From DATFYM01 sp035315065 (GTDB lineage: Bacteria > Acidobacteriota > Terriglobia > UBA7540), in the NCBI GenBank assembly GCA_035315065.1, contig DATFYM010000067.1, positions 1 to 64,000 of the forward strand: 64,000 bases of DNA, written 5' to 3'. Each line of letters opens with the position of its first letter. The first letter of the stretch is position 1. This document shows, piece by piece, positions 1 through 8,419 of the stretch. Both the position numbers and the translations under genes were made by a program. The notes below the pieces were generated by a model that was given only the letters and a program-made list of their open reading frames with translations, did no database searches and was not told where the DNA came from.

Positions 1-120
1 TAGGCTCAAGAGAAGGATGACACGCCCAAGTCGGTCTGTCAACTAAATAATGCAAGAACCGACCTATTTGTGAGCGCGGGAGCCCCGCCGGGGAGGACTA
101 GCTTGAGACATCTCCCTGTG

Positions 121-252
121 AAAATGTAGAAACTCCAGACCCTCTCCCCAAGGGAGAGGGCTGAAAAATGTAGAAACTCCAGATACTCTCTCCAAGTCAG
201 AGGGCTGGAAAATATAGAAACTCTTGACCCTCTCCCCTGCGAAAGGGCGCAT
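121..252. repeat. Three 44-bp direct repeats
   Basis: Three imperfect copies begin at 121, 165 and 209, exactly 44 bases apart. Each carries a TAGAAACTC core followed by a CCCTCTCCCC or closely related block, and the first includes a small CCCTCTCC/GGAGAGGG palindrome. No gene is attached to them. Confidence 0.7.
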
Positions 253-774
253 ACGCCATACACCGTTTGTCTTTTAGCAGCGGATAAATCCGGGCCTTGC
301 CATCAAAACTCTGGGTGTTTCCCCACCATGAACTTGAGTTCCCCATGATGCGAGGAACTACCGGAACGATGTACTAAGATAGCATTTAATCCTTGACAAC
401 AACCAGCGGCTCCGCCGCCCTGTCGTCCGTCTACGACCAGGGCCGACGGGCCCCAGTGTGGCAAAATGCCACACTTTTTCGATTTTTCGGAAGCGGCGAC
501 CGTTTTGGGGCACTTAAGTATCTGATTCCACAGTAGCAAAAAAAAGTGTCTCATTTGTCTCATTTGTCTCCATTGTCTCATTTTCAGGTGCTAGCCTTGA
601 TTCTGGAGCAGTGAGGCCGCCGTGTGCCCGGATTGGGATGGCGTTTTGCTATGAGGATGAAAATGCGTGCCTTATCGGTTTTCGAGCGATTCCCAAGGCC
701 ACGCGGCCAGCTCACTCCGAATATCGGCATTGAAAGGAAATCGAAACTCGACAATCGAAATTCGCCGAAGGCGC

Positions 775-895
775 ATTTTTCACGGTTATCGGTTCACGGT
801 TATCGGTTCACGGTTATCGGTTAGCGGTTAGCCGTTTTCGGTTTTCGAGTTTCCATTTTCCATTTTCCAGTTTCCAATTTCTAGTTTCGAGTATC
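775..895. repeat. Word repeat before gene at 915
   Basis: The word CGGTTATCGGTTCA and shortened relatives repeat from about 780 to 845. TTTCCATTTTCCA/TTTCGAG words follow up to the ribosome binding site of the next gene. This half of the structure has no clear inverted partner in the same gap. Confidence 0.65.
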
Positions 896-914
896 GAAGG
901 GGAAAGGAGAGACA

Positions 915-2711
915 ATGAGCAAGAAGTCCTTGTTAAGACCCAAGGTGGTGACCGAAAAGCAGGTGGTCGCCAATCAATCCAATGCGAAGAAGTCCACCGG
1001 ACCGTCCACCGATCGCGGCAAGCAGGTTTCTTCGCAAAACAACTTCAAGCACGGCCGTTACGCCCAGACCCAGTTCGAGGTGATGGACACCCTGGGCGAG
1101 GACCCCGCCGAGCGCACCCGCATTCTCAACTCCCTCCTCAAGGGCTACCCTCCCGAACACGACGGCCAGCGCATGGTGATTGAGGACGTCGCCACCCTCC
1201 GCTGGCGCCGCGGCCAGTTGGAGCGTTCCCAATCGGCCCGGATGTACGAGCGTGTGCAAGCCCTCGAAATCCAGCGCCGGCTCATGCATCTCCAGATCAA
1301 CCACGACGTGGCCGACGTCTCGCAAGCGGAAGTGTTGGAGAAGGGCTTGCGCAAAATCGACGACTGCCCCGCCAAGTACGAGGTCCTCAGCGACAAGCTC
1401 AAGATCCTGATCGAGCAGGCCGAGCAATGCGACTATTCCAATGTCCTCCCCCACTTAACCGCCATCTACGGCAAGCAGGCGAGCTACCGCGGCGCCACCA
1501 TCTTCAACCAGTTTGTCGACTTGATTCAGTTGCAGCAGGAGCGCGAGGCGGCCCTCAAGGCTCGCCGTCCCTGGCCGCCGCCGGGCGACCCGGTATGGAA
1601 GGATGAGGAAGCCCCCACCGCCGAGGACGAGCCCGGTTACGACCCCCGGCTTGATCTCCCCAACGAATTGCTGCTGGCGAACCTGAACCAGGAATTGCAC
1701 GACGTCACCGAACTCTACATGCTGTTCATGGAGACCCACGTCTTCCTCCCCCAGAATAAACGCGATGCCGCCATTGCGCCCGCCGCGCCGACGGACTGGT
1801 ATCTGGCGCGCGAGATCTGGATGGTGGACCGTGATATCGATGCCAAGACCCGCCTCTTTATGAAGATGAGAGTGGAAGACCGAAAGTGGCGGCTGATCCA
1901 GCAGGAGGATCAGCAGGTAGGCCCGAACGGCGCTCGGCCTGCGGCAAAACCAGGCCCGTCTGGGGCGCCCGCCGAGTCAGATGCTGAGCCTGAGGTAGCG
2001 GCGGTGTCCCCACCGCCGATTTCAGAGCCGGGTGAGGCGACCGAGGCGGTCGAGGAGCCCACGAGCACGTCTGGCTCCGTTGGCTCCTGCGATGGCAATC
2101 AGGCTGGCGACTCGGCTTCCGATCCCAAACCGGCAATCGCAGGGCCTGCCAGTGACGTTCCAGCTCCGAACCCTCAAGCGGAAGGGCCGGACGCGAGATC
2201 GGCGGTCACGACGCTGCCGCTACTCATGCTGGCGTGCATCTTGGGCTTCATGCTTGGGATGAGGACAAAATCGGCGGCGGGGACACCGCCGGCACAGGCC
2301 GAGGAATCGACGGTGGGGACACCGCCGCTACAAGCCGAGCCGACCGCCGAGCCTGCGAGTGAGACTCCCCATCCCAACCGCCAAGGTGTAGCGGTGATGT
2401 CCCCACCCCTGACGCCAAGGCACGGCCGAAAAACTTGTCCAGCCCCTCAACACAAGAGATCGCCCGCGATAACAACGCCGGTCCAAAGCGGGGCGCTTGA
2501 CGTCCGAGAATCGTTGGGTACGCCCCGGCCCAGGCCGAGCGCCGCTCGGCCCTACCCGGTTGACATGCCGGAATCGGCGGTAAGGACACCGCCGTTACAG
2601 CCGCTCATCGATGATGATTTTGACAGGTCCGAAGCCATTGACTTACTGAAAACAAAGGGGAGGCCTTTGGACCGAACCCATTACGAACCCATTTCGGGGT
2701 CGCAAGGGTAG
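915..2711 (+). CDS. KSTGP...KHG family protein, unknown function
   Basis: A 598-residue protein whose N-terminus carries the signature ANQSNAKKSTGPSTDRGK (about residues 19-36) followed by NNFKHG (42-47). That signature marks a large family of uncharacterised proteins that I associate with Acidobacteria and Planctomycetes; no function is established. Residues 50-330 are mostly helical and charged. From about residue 340 the protein becomes Pro/Ala/Glu-rich and low in complexity, with a lone hydrophobic stretch near 434-450 that could be a membrane helix or a by-product of repeat DNA. The tail contains several in-frame copies of a GC-rich palindrome that produce VSPPP and VGTPPLQ peptides. The C-terminus ends RTHYEPIS. 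The start is supported by AAAGGAGA upstream. Confidence 0.75.
   Translation: MSKKSLLRPKVVTEKQVVANQSNAKKSTGPSTDRGKQVSSQNNFKHGRYAQTQFEVMDTLGEDPAERTRILNSLLKGYPPEHDGQRMVIEDVATLRWRRGQLERSQSARMYERVQALEIQRRLMHLQINHDVADVSQAEVLEKGLRKIDDCPAKYEVLSDKLKILIEQAEQCDYSNVLPHLTAIYGKQASYRGATIFNQFVDLIQLQQEREAALKARRPWPPPGDPVWKDEEAPTAEDEPGYDPRLDLPNELLLANLNQELHDVTELYMLFMETHVFLPQNKRDAAIAPAAPTDWYLAREIWMVDRDIDAKTRLFMKMRVEDRKWRLIQQEDQQVGPNGARPAAKPGPSGAPAESDAEPEVAAVSPPPISEPGEATEAVEEPTSTSGSVGSCDGNQAGDSASDPKPAIAGPASDVPAPNPQAEGPDARSAVTTLPLLMLACILGFMLGMRTKSAAGTPPAQAEESTVGTPPLQAEPTAEPASETPHPNRQGVAVMSPPLTPRHGRKTCPAPQHKRSPAITTPVQSGALDVRESLGTPRPRPSAARPYPVDMPESAVRTPPLQPLIDDDFDRSEAIDLLKTKGRPLDRTHYEPISGSQG
1995..2018. repeat. GC palindrome inside the coding region
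   Basis: A palindrome with arms CGGCGGTG and CACCGCCG around a TCCC loop lies in frame in the 598-residue gene. Related copies follow at about 2268-2330, 2387-2410 and 2574-2600. The same 24 bases occur, without change, inside the MidA-like gene at 17148-17171. Confidence 0.8.
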
Positions 2712-2848
2712 ACGGTAGACCGGAAAGGTAGACAGTAGACGGTAGACAGCAGACGGGGGGACGCAGGAAAGAGCCCGTATGCCGTCTACTGTCTACCGTC
2801 TTCCTTCTTCCCCATCTACCGACTACCGTCTACTGTCTACCGATTCTG
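2709..2848. repeat. GTAGAC word hairpin
   Basis: The left arm is built from repeats of GGTAGACA/GTAGACGG and the right arm from the complementary CCGTCTAC/TGTCTACC words. The loop is about 40 bases of non-repetitive sequence. The hairpin fills the gap between the first two genes and ends just before the GGAGG of the second. Confidence 0.85.
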
Positions 2849-2863
2849 GAGGTGAAGAAAACT

Positions 2864-3355
2864 ATGTTGAACCATGAAGCACACCAAAACGAAAAGGGGC
2901 CAATGACGCCGCGGCCCGCTCCTGACTATGCCGCCGCGGTGGCCGCCGCGCGTCCCAAAGTAAAGGAACTGCTGACGGAATACCTGGCCAACCCGACGGG
3001 CGACGCCGGGGCGATCGTGGAAAGCCTGGTGCTCGCCCACGTGGCCGGTGAACCGGCGCGCGAGGCCGACGTGCTTTCCCTCCACATCGAGCGGGGCCGC
3101 TATCACACCCTGTCCAGAGACGCCGGCCGCACCGCTACCCGGATCACCCGCCAGAATCGTCGGCTGAAGAGGGCACTGGCGAAAAAGACCGCCGGCCAAG
3201 AGAATGTGCGCCACTACCTGGAAAAGGTGGTGGCGGGGAAACTCGCTGGCAAGGAACCAACCCCGGAAGAGATCATCAAGAAGATCTCCACCGCCATGGG
3301 CATCAGCGGTCCGTTGATCCCGCGGGTGGAAAAGGGTCCCGTGCCGTTCGCGTAA
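2864..3355 (+). CDS. Conserved-looking hypothetical protein
   Basis: A 163-residue soluble protein I do not recognise. It is rich in Ala, Arg, Lys and Glu and probably mostly helical. The centre (about residues 95-125) is very basic, with TRQNRRLKRALAKK, which could contact nucleic acid; that is inference only. The ATG at 2864 is chosen because GGAGG lies at 2848-2852 with 11 bases of spacing. A GTG at 2852 would overlap that site. It follows the KSTGP...KHG gene on the same strand, with the GTAGAC hairpin between them, so the two may be co-transcribed. Confidence 0.6.
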   Translation: MLNHEAHQNEKGPMTPRPAPDYAAAVAAARPKVKELLTEYLANPTGDAGAIVESLVLAHVAGEPAREADVLSLHIERGRYHTLSRDAGRTATRITRQNRRLKRALAKKTAGQENVRHYLEKVVAGKLAGKEPTPEEIIKKISTAMGISGPLIPRVEKGPVPFA

Positions 3356-3911
3356 GAAGTCGAAAGTTGACGGTCGAAGGTTGAAGAGTCGAAAACGCGA
3401 AATTCGAAAATCGAAACGCGAAATTCGCCCCTCTTCCTGGGATGGTCACTTGTCTAGGCTAACTAACGTAGTGCATGCAGCGTCGGGTAATCCGAGGGAG
3501 GGCCCCCATCGGTATGTCATTCTGAGCGAAGCGAAGAATCTCTCTTCCCAAGAAGAAGACAGGAGACGGGAGTCAGCAGACGAGGGAAAATTGGGACAGC
3601 ACCGCGCCACTCTTTTCTGTGGCAAATCGCAGCAAAACGTGCCATTTTCTCTTGAAGCAGAATGGGAGGAAGGGGCGACCAGCAGGTGGCGAGTGACGAG
3701 TGAAGGCAGCCTGGGATGGGAGTGGGTCAATTTGATGCGGTAGCGGCGAGTTTACCTCGCCAATGGCGACTGTAGCGGCGAGTTCACCTCGCCGATGCCG
3801 ACTGTAGTGGCGAGTTTAGCTCGCCACTGGCGGCGCAAAGCCGCCTCTACCGACTGCCTTTACCCGCCACGCCACCCGGCGCCAGCAACTGCTTCAGGAG
3901 ATGACGAAAAG
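3356..3911. repeat. Repeat-filled gap, three 32-bp repeats
   Basis: This gap holds no convincing gene. It has TCGAAA words (3358-3425), a copy of the element containing CATTCTGAGCGAAGCGAAG (about 3520-3545), and three copies of GTAGCGGCGAGTT(T/C)A(C/G)CTCGCC starting at 3740, 3772 and 3804, exactly 32 bases apart. Within each copy GGCGAG and CTCGCC pair to form a small hairpin. AGGAG at 3896-3900 serves the next gene. Confidence 0.75.
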
Positions 3912-5471
3912 ATGAACAAGAATCATTCCGAAGGCGGTTCGCAAGACGCATTTTCTCGACGCAAGTTCCTGGGCGGAGCGGCGGCCACCGTGGCCGGTTT
4001 GTCGGCCGGCTTCTCCATTGTCCCGCGCCACGTGCTGGGCGGGGCCGGCTATGTTCCTCCCAGCGATAAGGTCAACATCGCTTTTATCGGCGTCGGCGCG
4101 CAGGGTCTGCGCGTGATGCTGGAGTTCTTGAAGCAGCCCGACGTGCAAGGGGTGGCGGTGTGCGACGTCAACCGGAGCAGTTCCGATTACCCGCAGTGGG
4201 GCGGGAACGAATTTCGCAACTCAGTGCGCGAGTTGCTCGGCGTCACGACCGGCTGGGACTGGCTGAGCCCGGAGCAACCGATCCAGTTGACCCACTCGAT
4301 GCGGGTGACCGGCGGCGTAGCCGGTCGCGAGCCCTGCCAGAAGATCGTGGATGCCTATAACGGCCTCAAGAAGCGATCCGGCAACTCGCGCGGTTGCGCC
4401 GCTTACAGCGACTACCGCGAATTGCTGGATAAAGAGAAGGATGTGGACGCCGTGGTGGTGTGCACCACCGACAACCTGCACGCTAACGTTTCGGCGGCGG
4501 CCATGAAGAAGGGCAAACACGTCTTCTGCCAGAAGCCGATGACCCACACGCTTTACGAGGCGCGGCGCATTGCCGAGATCGCGCGCGAAACCGGCGTGGC
4601 CACCCAGGTGGCGGTGGCCAATCAGGCGTCGGAAGCGACGCGTGCGCTGTGTGAATGGATTTGGGGCGGCGCCATCGGACCGGTGCGCGAAGTTCTCAAT
4701 TGGTCGAGCCGTCCTTTCTGGCCCCAAGGCGTCGATCGCCCGACGGAAACGCAACCGGTTCCCGAGGGATTGGATTGGGACCTCTGGCTGGGTCCGGCGC
4801 CGACGCGTCCCTTCAACCAGGCTTACCTGCCCTTTTCCTGGCGAGGCTGGTACGACTTCGGCTGCGGCTCGCTGGGCGATATGGGCTGTTACAGTTTCGA
4901 TACCATTTTCCGCGTCATGAAGCTGGAGGCGCCATCGAGCGTGCAGGCGAGCTCGACGGAACGCCACGACGAGACCTATCCGCTCGCGTCCATCATCTAT
5001 CTCAACTTCCCGGCGCGCGGCGACATGCCGCCGGTGAGGCTCACCTGGTACGATGGCGGTTTGTTGCCGCCTCGTCCGGCGGAGATGGACGCGTCGCAAA
5101 GGATGAGCGGAGAACCCGGAGAAGGCCTGCTGTTCGTCGGCGACACGGGCAAAATCCTCTGCGGCTTCAATGGCTCCCGGCCGCGGCTGATTCCCGCGTC
5201 CAGAATGAAGGCCTTCACGCCGCCCCCCAAGACGCTGCCTCGCTCGCCCGGCAACGATCGCGAGTGGCTCGACGCCTGCAAAGGGGGCAAGACCAAACCC
5301 GGCGCGAACTTCGAGTTTTCCGGCATGGTCACCGAGACCTTGCAACTGGCCAACGCGGCGCTGCGCGTGGGGGAGAGCCTCTCGTGGGACCGGGCGGGCC
5401 TTAAGGTCACGAATGTAGCCTCGGCGCAGCCGTATCTCAGCCCGGCACGGCGGGAAGGATGGGAGCTTTAG
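3912..5471 (+). CDS. Tat-exported Gfo/Idh/MocA oxidoreductase
   Basis: A 519-residue NAD(P)-dependent sugar or sugar-derivative oxidoreductase, probably exported. Residues 15-40 form a twin-arginine signal (SRRKFLGGAA followed by a hydrophobic stretch). The Rossmann fold begins near residue 57 with VNIAFIGVGAQG, followed by the family motif CQKPMTH in which Lys is the expected catalytic residue. The family is abundant in Acidobacteria and Planctomycetes; the substrate cannot be read from the sequence. The ATG at 3912 has AGGAG 11 bases upstream and places the RR motif correctly. An in-frame start at 3795 would add 39 residues encoded by repeat DNA and is rejected. Confidence 0.88.
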   Translation: MNKNHSEGGSQDAFSRRKFLGGAAATVAGLSAGFSIVPRHVLGGAGYVPPSDKVNIAFIGVGAQGLRVMLEFLKQPDVQGVAVCDVNRSSSDYPQWGGNEFRNSVRELLGVTTGWDWLSPEQPIQLTHSMRVTGGVAGREPCQKIVDAYNGLKKRSGNSRGCAAYSDYRELLDKEKDVDAVVVCTTDNLHANVSAAAMKKGKHVFCQKPMTHTLYEARRIAEIARETGVATQVAVANQASEATRALCEWIWGGAIGPVREVLNWSSRPFWPQGVDRPTETQPVPEGLDWDLWLGPAPTRPFNQAYLPFSWRGWYDFGCGSLGDMGCYSFDTIFRVMKLEAPSSVQASSTERHDETYPLASIIYLNFPARGDMPPVRLTWYDGGLLPPRPAEMDASQRMSGEPGEGLLFVGDTGKILCGFNGSRPRLIPASRMKAFTPPPKTLPRSPGNDREWLDACKGGKTKPGANFEFSGMVTETLQLANAALRVGESLSWDRAGLKVTNVASAQPYLSPARREGWEL

Positions 5472-5830
5472 AAGACAGTTGGCAGTAGGCAGTCAGCAGG
5501 TGGCAGTCGGCAGTTGGCAGTCGGCAGTCAGCAGTTGGGAGTTGGCAGTAACAGTCGAAGCCGCGGAGCGGCGACAGAATTTAGCCCAGGGCGCGAGCCC
5601 TGGGTTAGGTCGCCCCCTATTTCCCTTTCTTTCCTTTTTTCTTTCGCCAGAAGAAAGGCAAATGGCAAATGGCAAATGGCAAAAGTGAAGATCGCGCAGA
5701 CGGCAAGCACACAGCAGGCTGTGGCGAGCGCGGAGCGGCGACCCCCTGACAGACTGTCGACTGGTAACTGCCGACTGCTTTCTGCTTTCTGCCTACTGCC
5801 TACTGCCTTCTGAGAACTGAGGACTGAAAC
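5472..5830. repeat. GGCAGT word hairpin with inner palindrome
   Basis: The left arm (5473-5550) is a string of GGCAGTCGGCAGTCAGCAG words. The right arm (5758-5815) contains the complementary CTGCCTACTGCC and AACTGCCGACTG words. Between them lies an unrelated repeat with an inner palindrome, CCCAGGGCGCGAGCCCTGGG (5585-5604), and a CT-rich run. It fills the whole gap between two genes. Confidence 0.85.
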
Positions 5831-7075
5831 ATGAAGCTGAACATCGACCCAGCAATCGCCGGCCGGATCAAGCATGCGTACGCCGCCTTGTCGCCGGACC
5901 AGCAGAAGCACATCGCGCCACTCCTGGCGGAGGCCCACCAGCACGCATTGAGCTTCAGTCAGACGGGTGTGGCGCCTCCACAGGACCCTGCCGTCAAGCA
6001 CGATCTGCTGCTGGCTCACAGCGTCCTTTCCGACGATCAGGATGGAGTCCTGGAAACGCTCGGCGCAGGAGTCGAGGTCGATGTGAATGCGCAGGGTGAG
6101 ATCTGGGGCACCGGCAAGTATGAGCAACTCGATCCTTGCTGGACCGAGGCGGTTGCCTACTGGATGGAACACCTGGTCCTGGGCAAGCACGCCTTCCCCG
6201 CCACTGCTCCGAATGTGATTTCGATACCGGATTCCATACAGATCGGGATGGCGGGCGACTGGGGCACCGGGGATTGGCGAACGACCGCCAACCCGGCGCC
6301 GAGCACACGCGTCAGGAAGGCAATGGCCAACCTTGAGCTGGACCTCACCATTCACCTCGGCGACGTCTACTATGCCGGCACGAACGACCAGGAACAGAAC
6401 TTTCTGCTCGACCTCTGGCCTGCCGGGCCGTTGGGCGCGCTGGCGCTGAACTCCAATCACGAAATGTACCCCGGCGGGGACGCTTATTTTCAAAAGGCCT
6501 TGGCCGGCAGCCGGTTTGCCCTCCAGCAGCAGCATAGCTTTTTCGCCCTCGAAAACAGCAATTGGGTGATCGTCGGACTCGACTCGGCGTATTACTCCGA
6601 CGAGGAGAAGCTTTATCTGGACGGCGCCTTGTATTCGCAGGGCGGACCGCAAGTTCAACTACGGTTCCTACAGGCCCAGGTGGCGAAGGGCAAGCAGGTG
6701 ATCGTGCTGACCCACCACAACGGTCTCACCCAGGATGGATCGGCCACCACCACCGTCTGGTCGCAGGTGATGAGCGCGTTCCCCACCGGCACCGGCCCCG
6801 ATTATTGGTACTGGGGCCACGTCCATGCCGGAGCGGTGTATCAAACCACCGCCACCACGGGGAACGTTCGCTGCCGCGTCAATGGTCACGGCGGGCTGCC
6901 GTGGGCCTTGGCCTCGGATCTGGCGAACCCGAACGTGGCCTGGTATGAAAAGCGTTTGGCCCATGACCCGGATGTCCCCGAACGCGTGCTCAACGGCTTT
7001 GCGGTTCTCTACCTGGACGGGCCGAACCTTACGGAAGTGTTCTACGATGAGAACGGCGGCGTGGGGTGGCCCTAG
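5831..7075 (+). CDS. Calcineurin-like metallophosphoesterase
   Basis: A 414-residue protein with the metal-binding motifs of calcineurin-like phosphoesterases in order: GDWGTGD (about residue 143), LGDVYYAG (177), NSNHEMYPGG (208), LTHHNG (296) and GHVHAG (332). These coordinate two metal ions and hydrolyse phosphoesters; the substrate is unknown. The first 130 residues are a helical region outside the catalytic fold. No signal peptide is visible, so it is probably cytoplasmic. The ATG follows AGGACTGAA closely. The next gene, an exported dienelactone hydrolase, lies on the same strand beyond a nested hairpin. Confidence 0.87.
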   Translation: MKLNIDPAIAGRIKHAYAALSPDQQKHIAPLLAEAHQHALSFSQTGVAPPQDPAVKHDLLLAHSVLSDDQDGVLETLGAGVEVDVNAQGEIWGTGKYEQLDPCWTEAVAYWMEHLVLGKHAFPATAPNVISIPDSIQIGMAGDWGTGDWRTTANPAPSTRVRKAMANLELDLTIHLGDVYYAGTNDQEQNFLLDLWPAGPLGALALNSNHEMYPGGDAYFQKALAGSRFALQQQHSFFALENSNWVIVGLDSAYYSDEEKLYLDGALYSQGGPQVQLRFLQAQVAKGKQVIVLTHHNGLTQDGSATTTVWSQVMSAFPTGTGPDYWYWGHVHAGAVYQTTATTGNVRCRVNGHGGLPWALASDLANPNVAWYEKRLAHDPDVPERVLNGFAVLYLDGPNLTEVFYDENGGVGWP

Positions 7076-7079
7076 GAAA

Positions 7080-7206
7080 AATTGCCGATTGACGATTGAC
7101 GATTGAAAAGCAGTCAGCCATCAGCCATCAGCTATCAGAAAGAACCGGCCTTTCGTGCTGAGAGCTGACCGCTGATAGCTGAAAGCTGTTTCAAATCGTC
7201 AATCTG
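7080..7206. repeat. Nested two-family hairpin
   Basis: The outer arms are TTGCCGATTGACGATTGACG (from 7082) and its approximate complement ending ATCTGGAATCGGCAA (about 7202-7216). The loop of this hairpin contains a second one made of CAGCCATCAGCTATCAG (about 7117-7138) and CTGATAGCTGAAAGCTG (about 7172-7190). The two word families are unrelated in sequence. Confidence 0.85.
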
Positions 7207-7247
7207 GAATCGGCAAGCTGGCTATGACTGACAGGAGGCATTACACA

Positions 7248-8081
7248 GTGAAACGCATCAACCAGATCCTTTTCATTGTTCTCGCGACGCTGCTTACCGG
7301 GCACGCCGCTTCCGCCCAGGATTGGGCGCGCGCGAAAGTGGAGAAATCGCCGCGCCATCGCGAGTGGGTCACCATCAAGCACGACAACCGCGCCGTCGAA
7401 ACCTTTGTTGTCTATCCCGAGCGGAAGGACAAAACGCCGGTGGTCCTGGTAATCCACGAGATATTCGGCATGACCGACTGGGTGGAGGACATGGCGGACA
7501 CGCTCGCCGAAGCCGGCTACATTGCCGTCGCCCCTGATCTCCTTTCCGGCATGGGACCAAACGGTGGCCGTAGTAGCGCCTTCCCCCAGGGGCCCCAGGG
7601 GCAAGGCGGCATGAGTAGCCCGACGGTTGAGGCGGTGAGCCATCTCAATCCTGACCAGATTACGGCGGACCTCAACGCTGTCGCCGATTATGCCCTGAAG
7701 ATTCCGGCGGCGAACGGCAAGCTATACGTGGCGGGGTTCTGCTGGGGCGGCGGCCAGAGCTTCCGCTTCGCCACCAAGCGCGCCGACCTCGCGGCCGCCT
7801 TTGTGTTCTACGGTCCGCCGCCGGATAAGGACGCGATGGCGCGCATCAAGGCCCCAGTCTACGGGTTCTATGCCGGCAACGACGCGCGGATCGGCGCCAC
7901 GGTTCCGGACGCGATCGCCGGGATGAAGGCGGCGGGCAAGACCTACGAACCAGTCACCTACGACGGCGCCGGGCACGGGTTCATGCGCGCCGGAGAGGCT
8001 CCCGACGCCAACGACGCCAACCGCAAGGCGCGCACCGATGCATGGGAGCGGTGGAAGGGTATTTTGGCGGCGGGGCAGTGA
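7248..8081 (+). CDS. Exported dienelactone hydrolase family protein
   Basis: A 277-residue alpha/beta hydrolase of the dienelactone hydrolase family. A signal peptide occupies residues 1-23 (cleavage likely after HAASA), so it acts outside the cytoplasm. The catalytic residues are visible: Cys165 in GFCWGGG as nucleophile, Asp212 in AGNDARIG and His243 in GAGHGF. Members hydrolyse dienelactones or other esters; the true substrate is open. GTG at 7248 is preferred because AGGAGG at 7233-7238 is 9 bases upstream and the signal peptide then begins normally. An ATG at 7224 would overlap that ribosome binding site. It faces the cytidine deaminase gene convergently. Confidence 0.87.
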   Translation: MKRINQILFIVLATLLTGHAASAQDWARAKVEKSPRHREWVTIKHDNRAVETFVVYPERKDKTPVVLVIHEIFGMTDWVEDMADTLAEAGYIAVAPDLLSGMGPNGGRSSAFPQGPQGQGGMSSPTVEAVSHLNPDQITADLNAVADYALKIPAANGKLYVAGFCWGGGQSFRFATKRADLAAAFVFYGPPPDKDAMARIKAPVYGFYAGNDARIGATVPDAIAGMKAAGKTYEPVTYDGAGHGFMRAGEAPDANDANRKARTDAWERWKGILAAGQ

Positions 8082-8419
8082 GTCTTTTCATTTTGGATTT
8101 TGGATTTTGGATTTTGGATTGAAGACCGGTAGACGATGAGTCTACGCACAAGGATCGAGACCCGGCGTGGTTTCCTTTGATTTGATCTCACCACCTGTCA
8201 TCCTGAGCGCAGCGAAGGATGACATGCGGAGGAAATATTTTGGATTTTGGACTGAAGAACCGTTTGCTTGGGAAAGACATGTCCAGATGAAAATGGGAAG
8301 TCTTCAATCTAAAATCCCCGCTGATCGATAACTACATGACTGGGCTACATGATTAAGGCACCGAAACCCCCGGTTGTGAGAGGTCTTCAATCCAAAATCG
8401 AAAATCCAAAATCCAAAAT
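8082..8419. repeat. TTTTGGATT words and GCGAAGGATGACA palindrome
   Basis: This convergent gap has no gene. TTTTGGA words run at 8088-8120, recur at 8241-8260, and complementary TCCAAAATC words sit at 8388-8418. Inside lies a palindromic element, GTCATCCT...AGGATGAC (about 8197-8224), of the family with a CTGAGCG(C/A)AGCGAAG core. This is another nested arrangement. Confidence 0.8.

Larger units (their letters stand above)
1..914. other. Gene-free window start with repeats
   Basis: I see no credible gene here. Open frames are short, overlap on both strands and have no family signature. The stretch holds a three-copy repeat (121-252), a run of GTCTCATTT-like words near 545-590, and word-repeat DNA directly before the first gene (775-895). 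The DNA just upstream of 915 contains a good Shine-Dalgarno sequence (AAAGGAGA) for the next gene. Confidence 0.6.

Noticed and set aside
3381..3743. Open frame of 120 codons in the gap after the second gene
   Set aside because: It is composed of repeat elements (TCGAAA words and a CATTCTGAGCGAAG element), with no family signature or ribosome binding site.
3795..3911. Longer N-terminus for the Gfo/Idh/MocA gene starting at 3795
   Set aside because: The extra 39 codons lie in 32-bp repeat DNA, and the Tat signal fits the ATG at 3912, which has its own AGGAG.
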